From Saccharothrix carnea (lineage in GTDB: Bacteria; Actinomycetota; Actinomycetes; Mycobacteriales; Pseudonocardiaceae), in NCBI RefSeq assembly GCF_003014735.1, contig NZ_PYAX01000010.1, forward strand, positions 124,001-188,000: 64,000 nucleotides of DNA, read 5' to 3'. Shown here in pieces: positions 1-9,008 of the stretch. Both the position numbers and the translations under genes were made by a program. The notes beneath the pieces are model-generated. The model did no database searches and was not told the DNA's origin. It saw only the letters and a list, made by a program, of their open reading frames with translations. How positions within the stretch are numbered: position 1 is the first letter of the stretch; each line of letters opens with the position of its first letter.

Positions 1-1010
1 AGCGCGCCCATCCGCACGCTCTCGTTGGCCGGGTTGCCGATCACGACCTTCGCCAGGCGCGCGGCGGCGGCATCGGCGACGGCGTCCACCAGCGAGGCCG
101 GTACCAGGGCGCGCCGGATCGCGGTGCACTTCTGGCCTGCCTTGACCGTCATCTCGCTGACGAGCTGCTTGACGAACAGGTCGAACTCGGGCGTGCCCTC
201 GACCGCGTCCGGGCCGAGGATCGAGCAGTTCAGCGAGTCCGCCTCGGCGTTGAAGCGCACGCTGTTGCGCACCACGGCCGGGTGGGTGCGCAGCACCTGG
301 GCGGTGGACGCCGAGCCGGTGAAGCCGACCAGGTCCTGGCCGGTCAGGTGGTCGAGCAGGTCGCCCGCGCTGCCGGTGAGCAGTTGCAGCGAGCCTTCCG
401 GCAGCAGGTCCGAGGCCAGCATCAGCTCGACCAGCTTCTCCGTGAGGTAGGCCGTCTGGGAGGCGGGCTTGATCAGCGACGGCACGCCCGCGATGAACGC
501 GGGGGCGAACTTCTCCAGCGGACCCCACATGGGGAAGTTGAAGGCGTTGATCTGCACCGCGACGCCCCGCAGCGGGGTGGCGACGTGCTGGCCGACGAAC
601 GTGCCGCCCTTGCTCAGCGGCTCGACGTTGCCGTCCACGTACACCGTGTCGTTGGGCAGCTCGCGCTTGGCCTTGCTCGCGTAGCCGAACAGCACGCCGA
701 TGCCGCCGTCCACGTCGATCAGCGAGTCCGTCCTGGTGGCACCCGATCGGGCGGACAGGGCATACAGCTCGTCGCGGTGCTCGCGCAGGTGCGAGGCGAG
801 GGCCTTGAGCAGGGCCGCGCGCTGGTGGAACGTCAGCTCCCGCAGCGCCGGTCCGCCGACGCGCCTGCCGTGGTCCAGCGCCGCCGCCAGGTCGATGCCG
901 TGCGACGAGATCCGGGCGATCTCCTCGCCGGTCACCGCGTCGTGCAGCGGCGTTCCTTCGACGGACGGGGTGTGCCAGCGACCTGACACGTAGCTGCGCA
1001 GCATGGCCAT
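1..1010 (-). CDS. paaZ: PaaZ/PaaN-type aldehyde dehydrogenase, N-terminal part (runs off window)
   Basis: Reading leftward from an ATG at 1010 gives 336 codons without a stop to the window edge; the 3' part, where a MaoC-type hydratase domain would lie, is outside. The fold is aldehyde dehydrogenase: NAFNFPMWGPLEKFAPA near residues 155-171, E256 in FNAEADSLN and catalytic C295 in AGQKCTAIRR. The N-terminal YVSGRW and the DVDGGIGVLFGYASK stretch are typical of the phenylacetate-degradation protein that opens oxepin-CoA and oxidises the semialdehyde. GAGGAGG lies 10 nt upstream of the first ATG, with a second in-frame ATG two codons later. Whether it is the bifunctional or the ALDH-only form cannot be seen here. 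It is divergent from the GH16 gene. Confidence 0.85.
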   Translation of the reverse strand, partial: MAMLRSYVSGRWHTPSVEGTPLHDAVTGEEIARISSHGIDLAAALDHGRRVGGPALRELTFHQRAALLKALASHLREHRDELYALSARSGATRTDSLIDVDGGIGVLFGYASKAKRELPNDTVYVDGNVEPLSKGGTFVGQHVATPLRGVAVQINAFNFPMWGPLEKFAPAFIAGVPSLIKPASQTAYLTEKLVELMLASDLLPEGSLQLLTGSAGDLLDHLTGQDLVGFTGSASTAQVLRTHPAVVRNSVRFNAEADSLNCSILGPDAVEGTPEFDLFVKQLVSEMTVKAGQKCTAIRRALVPASLVDAVADAAAARLAKVVIGNPANESVRMGA

Positions 1011-1148
1011 CGGGTGTCGACCTCCTCGTCGGGCCGGTGGGTGTCCCGGCATGACCCGACAGTAAAGCCTCCCTACTTTCATCGTGACTTGATTCAAGGC
1101 TATGCAGTAACTTCTGGCCTGGCTGCCGCCAGAGCGAGAGGAGTGTCG

Positions 1149-2402
1149 ATGAGGACACGAGTGGTGGTGAGCGCGGTCGTGCTCGCCGTCAGCGGGTTGG
1201 CCGCGCCCGCCGTGCAGGCCGCGCCTGCCGGGAATGCCCCTGCCCCGAACGCCGCCGCCGACGTGGGCACGATGGCGGTCACCTTCGCCGAGGAGTTCAA
1301 CGGGCCGGCGGGCACGCGGGTCGACGCCTCCAAGTGGAACACGGAGGTCGGCGACAACAACGGCAACAACCGCGAGCACCAGTACTACACGACGTCGGCG
1401 AGCAACGCGGCCATGGACGGCGCGGGCAACCTCGTCATCACCGCGCGCAAGGAGAACCCCGGCAACTACAACTGCTGGTACGGCCGGTGCCAGTACACGT
1501 CGGCGCGGATCAACACCGCGGGCAAGTTCACCACGACCTACGGCAAGGTCGAGGCGCGGATGAAGATGCCGCGCGGCAAGGGCATCTGGCCCGCGTTCTG
1601 GATGCTCGGCCAGGACATCAACTCCGGCAACCCGTGGCCGAACAGCGGCGAGATCGACATCATGGAGTTCCTCGGCCACGACCTGGACACCGTGTACGGC
1701 ACCATCCACGGTCCCGGCTACTCGGGCGCGGGCGGCATCGGCATGCCGTTCAACGGGCCGAACTTCGCCGACGGCTTCCACACCTTCGCCATCGAGTGGT
1801 CGCCCACCGGTATCGCGTGGTCCGTGGACGGCAACGTCTACCAGCGCCGCACGCCCGCCGACGTCGGCGGCAACCAGTGGGTGTTCAACAAGCCCTTCTT
1901 CATCATCCTGAACCTGGCGGTCGGCGGCGAGTGGCCGGGCTACCCGGACGCCTCCACCACGTTCCCGCAGCAGTTCGTGATCGACTACGTGCGCGTGTCG
2001 ACGCTGGACAGCAACCCGCCCGCTAATGGGCGGATCACCGGCATCGGCGGCAAGTGCGTGGACGTCGCCGGCGCGAACAACGCCAACGGCACGCCCGTGC
2101 AGCTGTGGGACTGCAACGGCACCGCGGCCCAGCAGTGGTCCCGTCCGGGCGACGGCACGATCCGCGCGCTGGGCAAGTGCCTCGACGCGGCGTCGGGCGG
2201 CACGGCGGACGGCACCCTGGTCCAGCTGTGGGACTGCAACGGCACCGGCGCCCAGAAGTGGGCGGTCAGCGGCGCAAACGACATCGTGAACATCCAGGCG
2301 AACAAGTGCTTGGACGCGCAGAACAACAGCTCCGCCAACGGCACCCGCCTGCAGCTGTGGACCTGCTTCGGCTCCGCCAACCAGAAGTGGGCCGTCGCCT
2401 GA
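1149..2402 (+). CDS. Secreted GH16 endo-beta-1,3-glucanase with C-terminal ricin-type (CBM13) domain
   Basis: 417 residues from an ATG behind GAGAGGAG; a longer in-frame reading to 1014 has no sensible leader. Residues 1-25 form a Sec signal peptide (MRTRVVVSAVVLAVSG, cleavage near VQA). Residues ~40-285 are a GH16 jelly roll with the signature EIDIME: nucleophile E168 and acid/base E173. Residues ~295-417 hold three QxW repeats (QLWDCNGTAAQQW, QLWDCNGTGAQKW, QLWTCFGSANQKW), a beta-trefoil carbohydrate-binding module. The expected role is extracellular cleavage of laminarin-like or fungal beta-1,3-glucan. It has no obvious operon partners. The 1011-1148 divergent gap is AT-richer and presumably holds its promoter. 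Confidence 0.93.
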   Translation: MRTRVVVSAVVLAVSGLAAPAVQAAPAGNAPAPNAAADVGTMAVTFAEEFNGPAGTRVDASKWNTEVGDNNGNNREHQYYTTSASNAAMDGAGNLVITARKENPGNYNCWYGRCQYTSARINTAGKFTTTYGKVEARMKMPRGKGIWPAFWMLGQDINSGNPWPNSGEIDIMEFLGHDLDTVYGTIHGPGYSGAGGIGMPFNGPNFADGFHTFAIEWSPTGIAWSVDGNVYQRRTPADVGGNQWVFNKPFFIILNLAVGGEWPGYPDASTTFPQQFVIDYVRVSTLDSNPPANGRITGIGGKCVDVAGANNANGTPVQLWDCNGTAAQQWSRPGDGTIRALGKCLDAASGGTADGTLVQLWDCNGTGAQKWAVSGANDIVNIQANKCLDAQNNSSANGTRLQLWTCFGSANQKWAVA

Positions 2403-2546
2403 CCGCCCTCCCCCATCGCCGCCGCGATCGCCGACTCTCCCCGGCGGTCGCGGCGGCATCCGGTCCAGGCGCGTCCCTCCCCCGTACCGGAACGGGACGG
2501 TATCGGGAACCGGAATGCCGGACCGTCCGCGGCCGTTGACCACGGT

Positions 2547-3533
2547 GTGAGGCTCGACCGCGAGGTGAGGCTGTCCGTGCTCGACCGGTCGCGGGTGCGG
2601 GCAGGGCACAGCCATGCCGAGGCGCTGCGCGACACGGTCGCGTTCGCCCGGCAGGCCGAGGACCTCGGCTACCACCGCTTCTGGGTGTCCGAGCACCACG
2701 GCGTGCCGGGCGTGGCGGGTTCCGCGCCGACCGTGCTGGCCGCCGCCGTGGCCGCCGCGACGTCCCGGATCCGGGTCGGCACGGGCGGCGTGATGCTGCC
2801 CAACCACCAGCCACTGGTCGTGGCCGAGCAGTTCGGGGTGCTGGAGTCGCTGTTCCCCGGCCGGATCGACATGGGCCTCGGCCGCTCGGTCGGCTTCATC
2901 GAGGCGGTCCGCAAGGCGTTGGGGCACGACGAGTCCGACGCCGCCGAGTTCGGCCCGAGGCTCACCGAGCTGCTGGGCTACTTCACCGGCGACCAGGCCG
3001 TCCGCGGCTACCCGGCAGACGGCCTCCGCGTCGCCCCGTTCGTCCTGGCCACCGGCGCCGGCGCACGCGTCGCCGCCGCACACGGCGTCCCACTCGTCAT
3101 CGGCTCGTTCCGCGGCGAGCACGCCATGATCGACGCCATCACCACCTACCGCGCCGAGTTCCGCCCCTCGACCTGGGCCGCGGAGCCCTACGTGGTGATC
3201 TCCTCGACCGTCGCCGTGGCGGACACCACCGAGGACGCCTGGCGACTCCTCGTGCCCGAGGCGTGGGCGATGGCCCACTCACGCACCCGGGGCGAGTTCC
3301 CACCCCTGAGCGCCCCGAACGACATCCTCGCCCGCCCTATGACCGACCGGGAACGCACCCTGTTCGAGCAGTCGCTGCAAGGACACATCTTCGGCACACC
3401 GTCCGAGGTCGCCAAGGCCCTGGACACCCTGCTCACCCGCACCGCCGCCGACGAGGTCCTGGTCACCACGAGCACCTACGACCGCGCCGCGATGCTCGAC
3501 TCGTACCGCCGACTCGCCGCGCTCTACCGCTGA
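2547..3533 (+). CDS. LLM-class flavin-dependent oxidoreductase (luciferase-like)
   Basis: 328 residues from the first GTG; a GTG six codons in (2565) gives the N-terminus MRLSVLDRSRVRAG, which fits the family (xLSVLDxSPV) better, so the start is uncertain and neither has a strong Shine-Dalgarno. It is a TIM-barrel bacterial luciferase-like protein of the MsnO8 type: FWVSEHH near residue 46, GTGGVMLPNHQPLVVAEQFG near 82-101 and PGRIDMGLGRS follow the family order. It probably uses FMNH2 or F420; the substrate is unknown. The stop overlaps the 3' end of the convergent chorismate mutase gene by 10 nt. Confidence 0.85.
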   Translation: MRLDREVRLSVLDRSRVRAGHSHAEALRDTVAFARQAEDLGYHRFWVSEHHGVPGVAGSAPTVLAAAVAAATSRIRVGTGGVMLPNHQPLVVAEQFGVLESLFPGRIDMGLGRSVGFIEAVRKALGHDESDAAEFGPRLTELLGYFTGDQAVRGYPADGLRVAPFVLATGAGARVAAAHGVPLVIGSFRGEHAMIDAITTYRAEFRPSTWAAEPYVVISSTVAVADTTEDAWRLLVPEAWAMAHSRTRGEFPPLSAPNDILARPMTDRERTLFEQSLQGHIFGTPSEVAKALDTLLTRTAADEVLVTTSTYDRAAMLDSYRRLAALYR

Positions 3534-3853
3534 GCGGCGTGCTGGGCCAGCTCGACCTCGATGAACGCGTCGATCATCGCCCGCCACACCGCCTCGGCGA
3601 CCGCCGGCTCCAACCCGGCGTCCACCGCGCGTTCCCGCACCGAGGCGATCACCCGGGCGACCCGGTCCGGCGCCCGGACCGCCTGGTCGTCCGACTTGAA
3701 CGCCGCGGCAGCACGCACCAACCCCTGCCGTCGCGCCAGCAGGCGCACCAGCTCGGAGTCGATCACGTCGATGCGCTCCCGGACCTCGGCGAGCGACGTC
3801 GGGAGCGGGAACGTCGGAGACGATGCGGAGTCTGACACCCCATCATCATCCAC
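3524..3853 (-). CDS. Chorismate mutase, AroQ type
   Basis: 109 residues. An all-helical AroQ domain occupies residues ~18-105, with IDVIDSELVRLLARR (helix 1, the conserved D-x-x-D/E-x-x-L-L-x-x-R pattern), an AAFKSDD segment supplying the usual Lys, and APDRVARVIASVRERA. It should convert chorismate to prephenate, although isochorismate-pyruvate lyases share the fold. The GTG at 3853 opens the longest frame, but a GTG at 3838 would trim a poorly conserved Asp-rich leader. It is a stand-alone gene with no other shikimate genes nearby. The N-terminal 15-20 residues look disordered. Confidence 0.8.
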   Translation of the reverse strand: MDDDGVSDSASSPTFPLPTSLAEVRERIDVIDSELVRLLARRQGLVRAAAAFKSDDQAVRAPDRVARVIASVRERAVDAGLEPAVAEAVWRAMIDAFIEVELAQHAAQR

Positions 3854-3957
3854 GACGCCACGACCGCAGCCGACCGGCCGACAGCGCGACTGCAGCCGGA
3901 CTCAGCCGACAGCGGTCGCACGCCAAGGGCCGCTCACCAGTCGTGCGCCAGGGCCCC

Positions 3958-4857
3958 TCAGTGGTCGCGTTGCTGCTCGGCCAGGAACCGCTCGAACTCC
4001 GCACCCAGCTCATCCGCGCTGGGCAGTGGCTCGTTGTCGTCCAGGAGCAGGTTGTCCGACGCCTCGGTGAACGCGTCGTACTGCCGCTCCAGCGCCTCGA
4101 CCACCTGCGCGACCTCGGCCGACTCCGACACCTGGCGGGTGATCTCGGCGTCCGTCCGCCGCGCCGCCTCGTTCAGGGCCGCGGCCTGGATGATCAGCCC
4201 CGTCGACTTCGTCAACGCCTGGAGCAGGCTCAACGCGGCAGCGGGGTAGGTGCCCTGCGCGAGGTAGTGCGGGACGTACGCGGCGAAGCCCATGGCGTCG
4301 AGACCGGCCTCCCCGAGCCGCAGCTCGAGCAGCGCCGACAAGTTGCCCGGCACCTGCACCCGACTGAACGGCGAGCCCTCCACGACCAGCTCGGGCCTGG
4401 TCGCGTGCGAGATCACCGACAGCTTCCGGGTGTGCGGCACGCCCATCGGGATGCCGTGGAAGCTGACCGCGAGGCGCAGCCCCCACCGGTCGATCAGCGA
4501 CCGCACCGCCGCGACCACCGCCTCCCACCGGCGATCCGGCTCAGGGCCGGTCATCAGCAGGAACGGCGTGCCCACCGCGTCGTGCATGAGATGGACCACC
4601 AGCTCGGGCGCGTCGAAGGACTCCCACCGATCGGTGGCGTAGGTCATCGTCGGCCGCCGGGCGCGGTAGTCGATCAGGTCGTCGATGTCGAACCGGGCGA
4701 TCACACGGTGCTCGTGCACCTCCAGCAGGTGGGCGACCAGCGCCGATCCCGCCGCACCGGCGTCCATGAAGCCGTCGAAGTGGTGCAACAGCACCGCTCC
4801 GGTCAGGTCCGGGACGTCGGAGTCGACCTCGAACAGATCCTCCGGGTCCAGCGCCAC
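3958..4857 (-). CDS. PAC2-family protein
   Basis: 299 residues. I start at the GTG at 4857 because GGGGAGG sits exactly 6 nt before it; the longer reading begins at a TTG inside that ribosome-binding site. The protein matches the PAC2 (proteasome assembly chaperone-like) family of actinobacteria: LLHHFDGFMDAGAAG at the N-terminus, a DDLIDYRARRP segment, SFHGIPMGVPHTR in the middle and a helical C-terminus. The biochemical role in bacteria is not established; some relatives are linked to proteasome-bearing actinomycetes. It lies directly downstream of the hybrid regulator on the same strand, so the two are probably co-transcribed. Confidence 0.82.
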   Translation of the reverse strand: MALDPEDLFEVDSDVPDLTGAVLLHHFDGFMDAGAAGSALVAHLLEVHEHRVIARFDIDDLIDYRARRPTMTYATDRWESFDAPELVVHLMHDAVGTPFLLMTGPEPDRRWEAVVAAVRSLIDRWGLRLAVSFHGIPMGVPHTRKLSVISHATRPELVVEGSPFSRVQVPGNLSALLELRLGEAGLDAMGFAAYVPHYLAQGTYPAAALSLLQALTKSTGLIIQAAALNEAARRTDAEITRQVSESAEVAQVVEALERQYDAFTEASDNLLLDDNEPLPSADELGAEFERFLAEQQRDH

Positions 4858-4876
4858 CGCGTGCCTCCCCAAGTGC

Positions 4877-5809
4877 TCACATGACAGTCCTCCCCTCCGT
4901 CAACGTCGAGCGACCGCTGATCCATTCCCCGATCCCGTCGAGCATTCGGGCGAGGCCGAATTCGAACAGGGTGTCCAGTCGCAGGTCCAGGTCCGAGTTC
5001 ACCGCCCGGCTGAACATCGGGAACTTCCCGGTGGAGACGATGTCCAGCAGGGCCGGCGCCTGCTGGACCATCCACTCGTCCCCGGTGATCCCGGTGTCCC
5101 GCTGCTGCTCGGCCTCCGGCTCGATGTTCACCGCGACACCTCGCACGAACCCGAACACCGTCACCGCGGCGTGCATCATCTCCTCCAGGCTCAGCCCCTT
5201 CCCGTCGAGCGCTTGCAGGACCCATTCGGTGTACGCGACGGCGCTCGGCAGCAGTTGCGGCCTGGTCATCGACATGGCCGGCGCCAGCCACGCGTGTTCC
5301 CGGAACAACTTCCACTGCACCCTCGCGCACACCTCCAACCTCTCCCGCCAGGTTTCGGGGGCGGGGTCGGGCAACTCCTCCTTCCGCAACACGTGGTCGA
5401 TCATCCGAAGGACCAGTTCGTCCTTGTTCTCGACGTGCCGGTACAGCGACATGGTCGCCACGCCCAGTTGCGACGCCACCCGCCGCATCGACAACCCGTC
5501 GAGCCCCTCCTCGTCCGCCAGGCGGACGGCCGCGAGGACCAGTCGCTCGCCGGTCAGGTCGGTCTCCTGCGCCCGCGGTCGCGCAGCTTCCCCGCCTTCC
5601 GACGACACGACCGTGCCCACGCCGGCCACGGGACGGACGAAGCCCTCGGACCGCAGGGTGACGAGCACCTTGGTCGCCGTGGCCATCGCGACGTTCCACC
5701 GCACGGTGATCTCGCGTGTCGACGGCACTCGATCACCGGGCCGCAGTTCGCCCGACTCGATCCAATCGCGGATCTCGCGCGCTATCCGCTGGTAGATCGC
5801 GTCAGTCAT
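4877..5809 (-). CDS. Transcriptional regulator with fused GntR and TetR DNA-binding domains
   Basis: 310 residues. Residues ~1-70 are a GntR winged helix (YQRIAREIRDWIESGELRPGDRVPSTREI). Residues ~88-140 are a TetR helix-turn-helix (LDGLSMRRVASQLGVATMSLYRHVENKDELV), and the rest resembles the C-terminal ligand domain of tetracycline-type TetR proteins. Proteins carrying both HTH types occur widely in actinomycetes. It is divergent from an FAD monooxygenase whose promoter region carries repeated TAGTGCAC boxes and an inverted repeat, so it probably represses that gene and itself in response to a small aromatic or drug-like ligand. The PAC2 gene follows. Confidence 0.88.
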   Translation of the reverse strand: MTDAIYQRIAREIRDWIESGELRPGDRVPSTREITVRWNVAMATATKVLVTLRSEGFVRPVAGVGTVVSSEGGEAARPRAQETDLTGERLVLAAVRLADEEGLDGLSMRRVASQLGVATMSLYRHVENKDELVLRMIDHVLRKEELPDPAPETWRERLEVCARVQWKLFREHAWLAPAMSMTRPQLLPSAVAYTEWVLQALDGKGLSLEEMMHAAVTVFGFVRGVAVNIEPEAEQQRDTGITGDEWMVQQAPALLDIVSTGKFPMFSRAVNSDLDLRLDTLFEFGLARMLDGIGEWISGRSTLTEGRTVM

Positions 5810-5826
5810 GCCCGCCTCCTCGAATG

Positions 5827-5857
5827 TAGTGCACCGAAGCCTACCGCACTAGTGCAC
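5827..5857. promoter_or_regulatory. Candidate operator: direct TAGTGCAC boxes with a 10-bp palindrome
   Basis: TAGTGCAC occurs at 5827-5834 and again at 5850-5857, 23 bp apart (about two helical turns). The second copy overlaps the perfect palindrome GCACTAGTGC at 5846-5855. The site lies between the divergent GntR/TetR regulator and the FAD monooxygenase, where autorepression and control of the neighbour would be expected. The sites are seen directly; the binding protein is inferred. Confidence 0.55.
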
Positions 5858-5888
5858 CATCGAGTGATTGACCAGATGAGACAGTAAT

Positions 5889-5914
5889 GTACGGTGTACG
5901 CATGAACACCGTAC
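5889..5914. promoter_or_regulatory. Perfect 9-bp inverted repeat across the monooxygenase start codon
   Basis: GTACGGTGT (5889-5897) and its exact reverse complement ACACCGTAC (5906-5914) flank an 8-nt spacer that contains the ATG at 5902. It could be an operator or an mRNA hairpin that sequesters the start codon. No Shine-Dalgarno is visible before the ATG. Confidence 0.5.
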
Positions 5915-7107
5915 TGATCTCCGGCGCCAGCATCGCCGGACCGGCGCTCGCCTACTGGCTGCGCCACCACGGCTTCGCGCCGACCGTCGTCGAGCGGGCA
6001 CCCGCGCCCCGCCCCGGCGGCCAGGCGGTCGACCTGCGGGGCACGGCGCGCGAGGTCGCCGAGCGGATGGGCGTGCTCGACCAGGTGCGCGCCGCGCACA
6101 CGGGCGCGCGAGGGATGGCGTTCGTGAACGCCGAGGGCAGGCGCACGGCCACCATGGCGTCCGACACGATGGGCGACTCGGGCGGCGTGATCGCCGAACT
6201 GGAGATCCTGCGGGGCGACCTGGTCCGCATCCTCCACGACGCGACCGCGACCGGCGTCGACTACGTGTTCGACGACAGCATCGCCTCGCTCACGCAGACC
6301 GAGACCGGCGTGCGGGTGGCCTTCGAACGCGGCGAGCCGCGCACGTTCGACCTGGTCATCGGCGCGGACGGGCTGCACTCCAAGGTGCGGTCGCTGGCGT
6401 TCGGCCCCGAATCGCGGTTCGCCAAGGACCTCGGTGCCTACATCGCCATCTTCGGCACCGCCCAGCGGGAAGACCTGGACGGGTGGCAGCTGCTGCACAC
6501 CGTGCCGGGTCGCACCGCGGGCCTGTACCCCACACCGGGTGGTCGGGCCAAGGCGATGTTCGTCTTCGCCTCTCCCCCGCTGGAGCACGACCGGCGCGAC
6601 ACGGCCTGGCAGCGGGACCTGGTCGCCGGCACGTTCGCCGACGACGCCTGGGAGGTGCCCCGGCTGCTCGGCGACCTGCGCGAGGCGCCCGACTTCTACT
6701 TCGACCGGCTCTGCCAGATCCGGATGGACAGGTGGTCGGACGGTCGGATCGCGCTGCTCGGCGACGCGGCCTTCTGCGCCTCGCCGATGGCGGGCAACGG
6801 CACGAGCATGGCGCTGGTCGGCGCGTACGTCCTCGCGGGCGAGCTGGCCACCGCGCCGGACCACGTCACGGCGTTCAGACGGTACGAGGAGGTGATGCGA
6901 GAGTACGTGGCCCGGTGCCAGAAGTTCGCGCTCGGCGGGGTCGACAGCCTGATGCCGAAGTCGAGGACGTTCATCCGCCTGCGCGACTTCACGGTGCGCG
7001 TGGTGCCGCACCTGCCAGGCGGCGCGAGATTGTTCGGTGATCTGCAGAAGCTGGCCAACACAGTGTCGTTGAAGGACTATCTGCCCCGAAGCTTGACCTC
7101 CACCTGA
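5902..7107 (+). CDS. FAD-dependent aromatic-type monooxygenase
   Basis: 401 residues from the ATG at 5902 (MNTVLISGASIAGPALAYW); an in-frame ATG five codons upstream would add MYGVR. It is a class A flavoprotein monooxygenase (PHBH/TetX/UbiH fold): dinucleotide-binding GASIAG near residue 8, the DG motif IGADGLHSKVR near 154-164, and the second FAD motif LLGDAAFCASPMAGNGTSMA near 284-303. It would hydroxylate a small aromatic or polyketide-like substrate with NAD(P)H and O2. It is divergent from a ligand-sensing regulator, a typical arrangement for inducible detoxification or tailoring enzymes. Confidence 0.88.
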   Translation: MNTVLISGASIAGPALAYWLRHHGFAPTVVERAPAPRPGGQAVDLRGTAREVAERMGVLDQVRAAHTGARGMAFVNAEGRRTATMASDTMGDSGGVIAELEILRGDLVRILHDATATGVDYVFDDSIASLTQTETGVRVAFERGEPRTFDLVIGADGLHSKVRSLAFGPESRFAKDLGAYIAIFGTAQREDLDGWQLLHTVPGRTAGLYPTPGGRAKAMFVFASPPLEHDRRDTAWQRDLVAGTFADDAWEVPRLLGDLREAPDFYFDRLCQIRMDRWSDGRIALLGDAAFCASPMAGNGTSMALVGAYVLAGELATAPDHVTAFRRYEEVMREYVARCQKFALGGVDSLMPKSRTFIRLRDFTVRVVPHLPGGARLFGDLQKLANTVSLKDYLPRSLTST

Positions 7108-7129
7108 CTCCAGGCTTTACGTTCCGGGC

Positions 7130-9001
7130 ATGGACATGGAGACCACCGCCTGGATGTCGCTCTACCACGTGACGAACGCGCAGGACGACAAGCGATCTTT
7201 CTCCGTCGCCACGTTCCGCCGGATCTGGGCTTTCGCCCGTCCGCACCGGGTGAGGCTCGCCCAGTACCTCACCCTGAGCGTGGTCGTGGCGGTGCTGGCG
7301 GTGGTGACACCGGTCCTCGCGGGCCGGATCGTGGACGCGATCGTCAACGGCTCGTCGTACGAAGTGGTGCTGGCGCTCGCCGCGGTGATCGCGGGCATCG
7401 CGATCGTCGAGGCGGGGCTGGGCCTGGTGACGCGGTGGTTGTCGGCGAGCATCGGCGAAGACCTGATCCTGGACCTCAGGACCACGGTGTTCGACCACGT
7501 GCAGCGGATGCCGATCGCGTTCTTCACCCGCACCCGGACCGGGGCGCTGGTGAGCAGGCTCAACAACGACGTGATCGGTGCGCAGCGGGCGTTCAGCGAC
7601 ACCCTGTCCAGTGTGGTCGGCAACCTGGTCACGCTGGCGCTGACGCTGGTGGTGATGATCAGCCTGTCGTGGCAGATCACGCTGCTCGCGCTGGTGCTGC
7701 TGCCGGTGTTCGTGGTGCCGGCACGGCGGATGGGGGCGCGGTTGGCGCGGCTGGAACGTGAGGCGGCCAACCACAACGCCACGATGAGCACGCAGATGAC
7801 CGAGCGGTTCTCGGCGCCGGGCGCGACGCTGGTGAAGCTGTTCGGCAGGCCCGCGCACGAGTCGGCGGAGTTCGCGACGCGGGCGCGGCGGGTCCGGGAC
7901 ATCGGGGTGCGCACGGCCATGGTGCAGACCGTGTTCCTGACCGCGCTGACGCTGGTCTCGGCGTTGGCGTTGGCCGTGGTGTACGGGTTGGGCGGGTTCT
8001 ACGCCCTGCGCGGCGAGTTGGACGCCGGGTCGGTGGTGGCGCTGGCGCTGCTGCTGACCAGGCTGTACGCGCCGCTCACGGCGCTGGCCAGCGCGCGGGT
8101 CGAGGTGATGAGTGCGTTGGTGAGCTTCGAGCGGGTCTTCGAGGTGCTCGACCTGAAGCCGTTGATCACCGAGAAGCCCGGCGCGCGGTCGGTGCCGGAC
8201 GGTCCGGTGGCGGTGGAGTTCGAGAACGTCCGGTTCGCCTACCCGTCGGCGGACAAGGTGTCCCTGGCGTCGTTGGAAGAGGTCGCGGTGCTCGACAGCC
8301 GCGGCGGAGTGGAGGTGCTGCACGACGTGTCGTTCCGGGCCGAACCGGGCCAGGTGGTGGCGTTGGTCGGCTCGTCGGGCGCGGGGAAGTCCACGATCGC
8401 CTCGCTGCTGCCCCGGCTGTACGACGTGGACTCGGGCGCGGTGCGGCTGTCCGGGGTGGACGTGCGCGACCTGACGGCCGACTCGGTCCGCGAGGTGCTG
8501 GGCATGGTGACGCAGGACGGTCACCTGTTCCACGAGTCGATCCGGTCGAACCTGCTGCTGGCGCAGCCGGGTGCGAGCGACGAGGAGCTGTGGGAGGTGC
8601 TGGGCCGGGCACGGCTGGCCGACCTGGTGGCGTCGCTGCCGGACGGGCTGGACACGGTGGTCGGTGAGCGGGGCTACCGGCTGTCCGGTGGTGAGCGGCA
8701 GCGGTTGACGATCGCCCGGTTGCTGCTGGCGAAGCCGCGGGTGGTGATCCTCGACGAGGCGACCGCGCACCTGGACTCCACTTCGGAGGCCGCGGTGCAG
8801 GCCGCGCTGGGCGAGGCGCTGCACGGGCGGACGGCGGTGGTGATCGCGCACCGGCTGTCGACCATCCGGGCGGCCGACCTGATCCTCGTGGTGGAGGGCG
8901 GCCGGGTGGTGGAACGCGGCACCCACACCGACCTGCTCGCCGCGGGCGGGCGCTACGAGGAGCTGTACCGGACCCAGTTCGCGGAGGAAGCGCGAGCCTA
9001 G
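7130..9001 (+). CDS. ABC exporter, fused permease and ATPase
   Basis: 623 residues in one polypeptide: six membrane helices between residues ~35 and 330, then a nucleotide-binding domain from ~350. Walker A is GSSGAGKST (near 417), the signature is LSGGERQR, Walker B is VVILDEATAHLDS and the H-loop is IAHRLSTI. Half-size exporters of this kind dimerise and pump lipids or drugs. The NBD carries a short insertion between FAYPSADKV and VLHDVSF. It begins 22 nt after the monooxygenase stop on the same strand, so the two may form one transcriptional unit for modification and efflux of one compound (inference). Confidence 0.93.
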   Translation: MDMETTAWMSLYHVTNAQDDKRSFSVATFRRIWAFARPHRVRLAQYLTLSVVVAVLAVVTPVLAGRIVDAIVNGSSYEVVLALAAVIAGIAIVEAGLGLVTRWLSASIGEDLILDLRTTVFDHVQRMPIAFFTRTRTGALVSRLNNDVIGAQRAFSDTLSSVVGNLVTLALTLVVMISLSWQITLLALVLLPVFVVPARRMGARLARLEREAANHNATMSTQMTERFSAPGATLVKLFGRPAHESAEFATRARRVRDIGVRTAMVQTVFLTALTLVSALALAVVYGLGGFYALRGELDAGSVVALALLLTRLYAPLTALASARVEVMSALVSFERVFEVLDLKPLITEKPGARSVPDGPVAVEFENVRFAYPSADKVSLASLEEVAVLDSRGGVEVLHDVSFRAEPGQVVALVGSSGAGKSTIASLLPRLYDVDSGAVRLSGVDVRDLTADSVREVLGMVTQDGHLFHESIRSNLLLAQPGASDEELWEVLGRARLADLVASLPDGLDTVVGERGYRLSGGERQRLTIARLLLAKPRVVILDEATAHLDSTSEAAVQAALGEALHGRTAVVIAHRLSTIRAADLILVVEGGRVVERGTHTDLLAAGGRYEELYRTQFAEEARA

Positions 9002-9008
9002 GCGTGCC

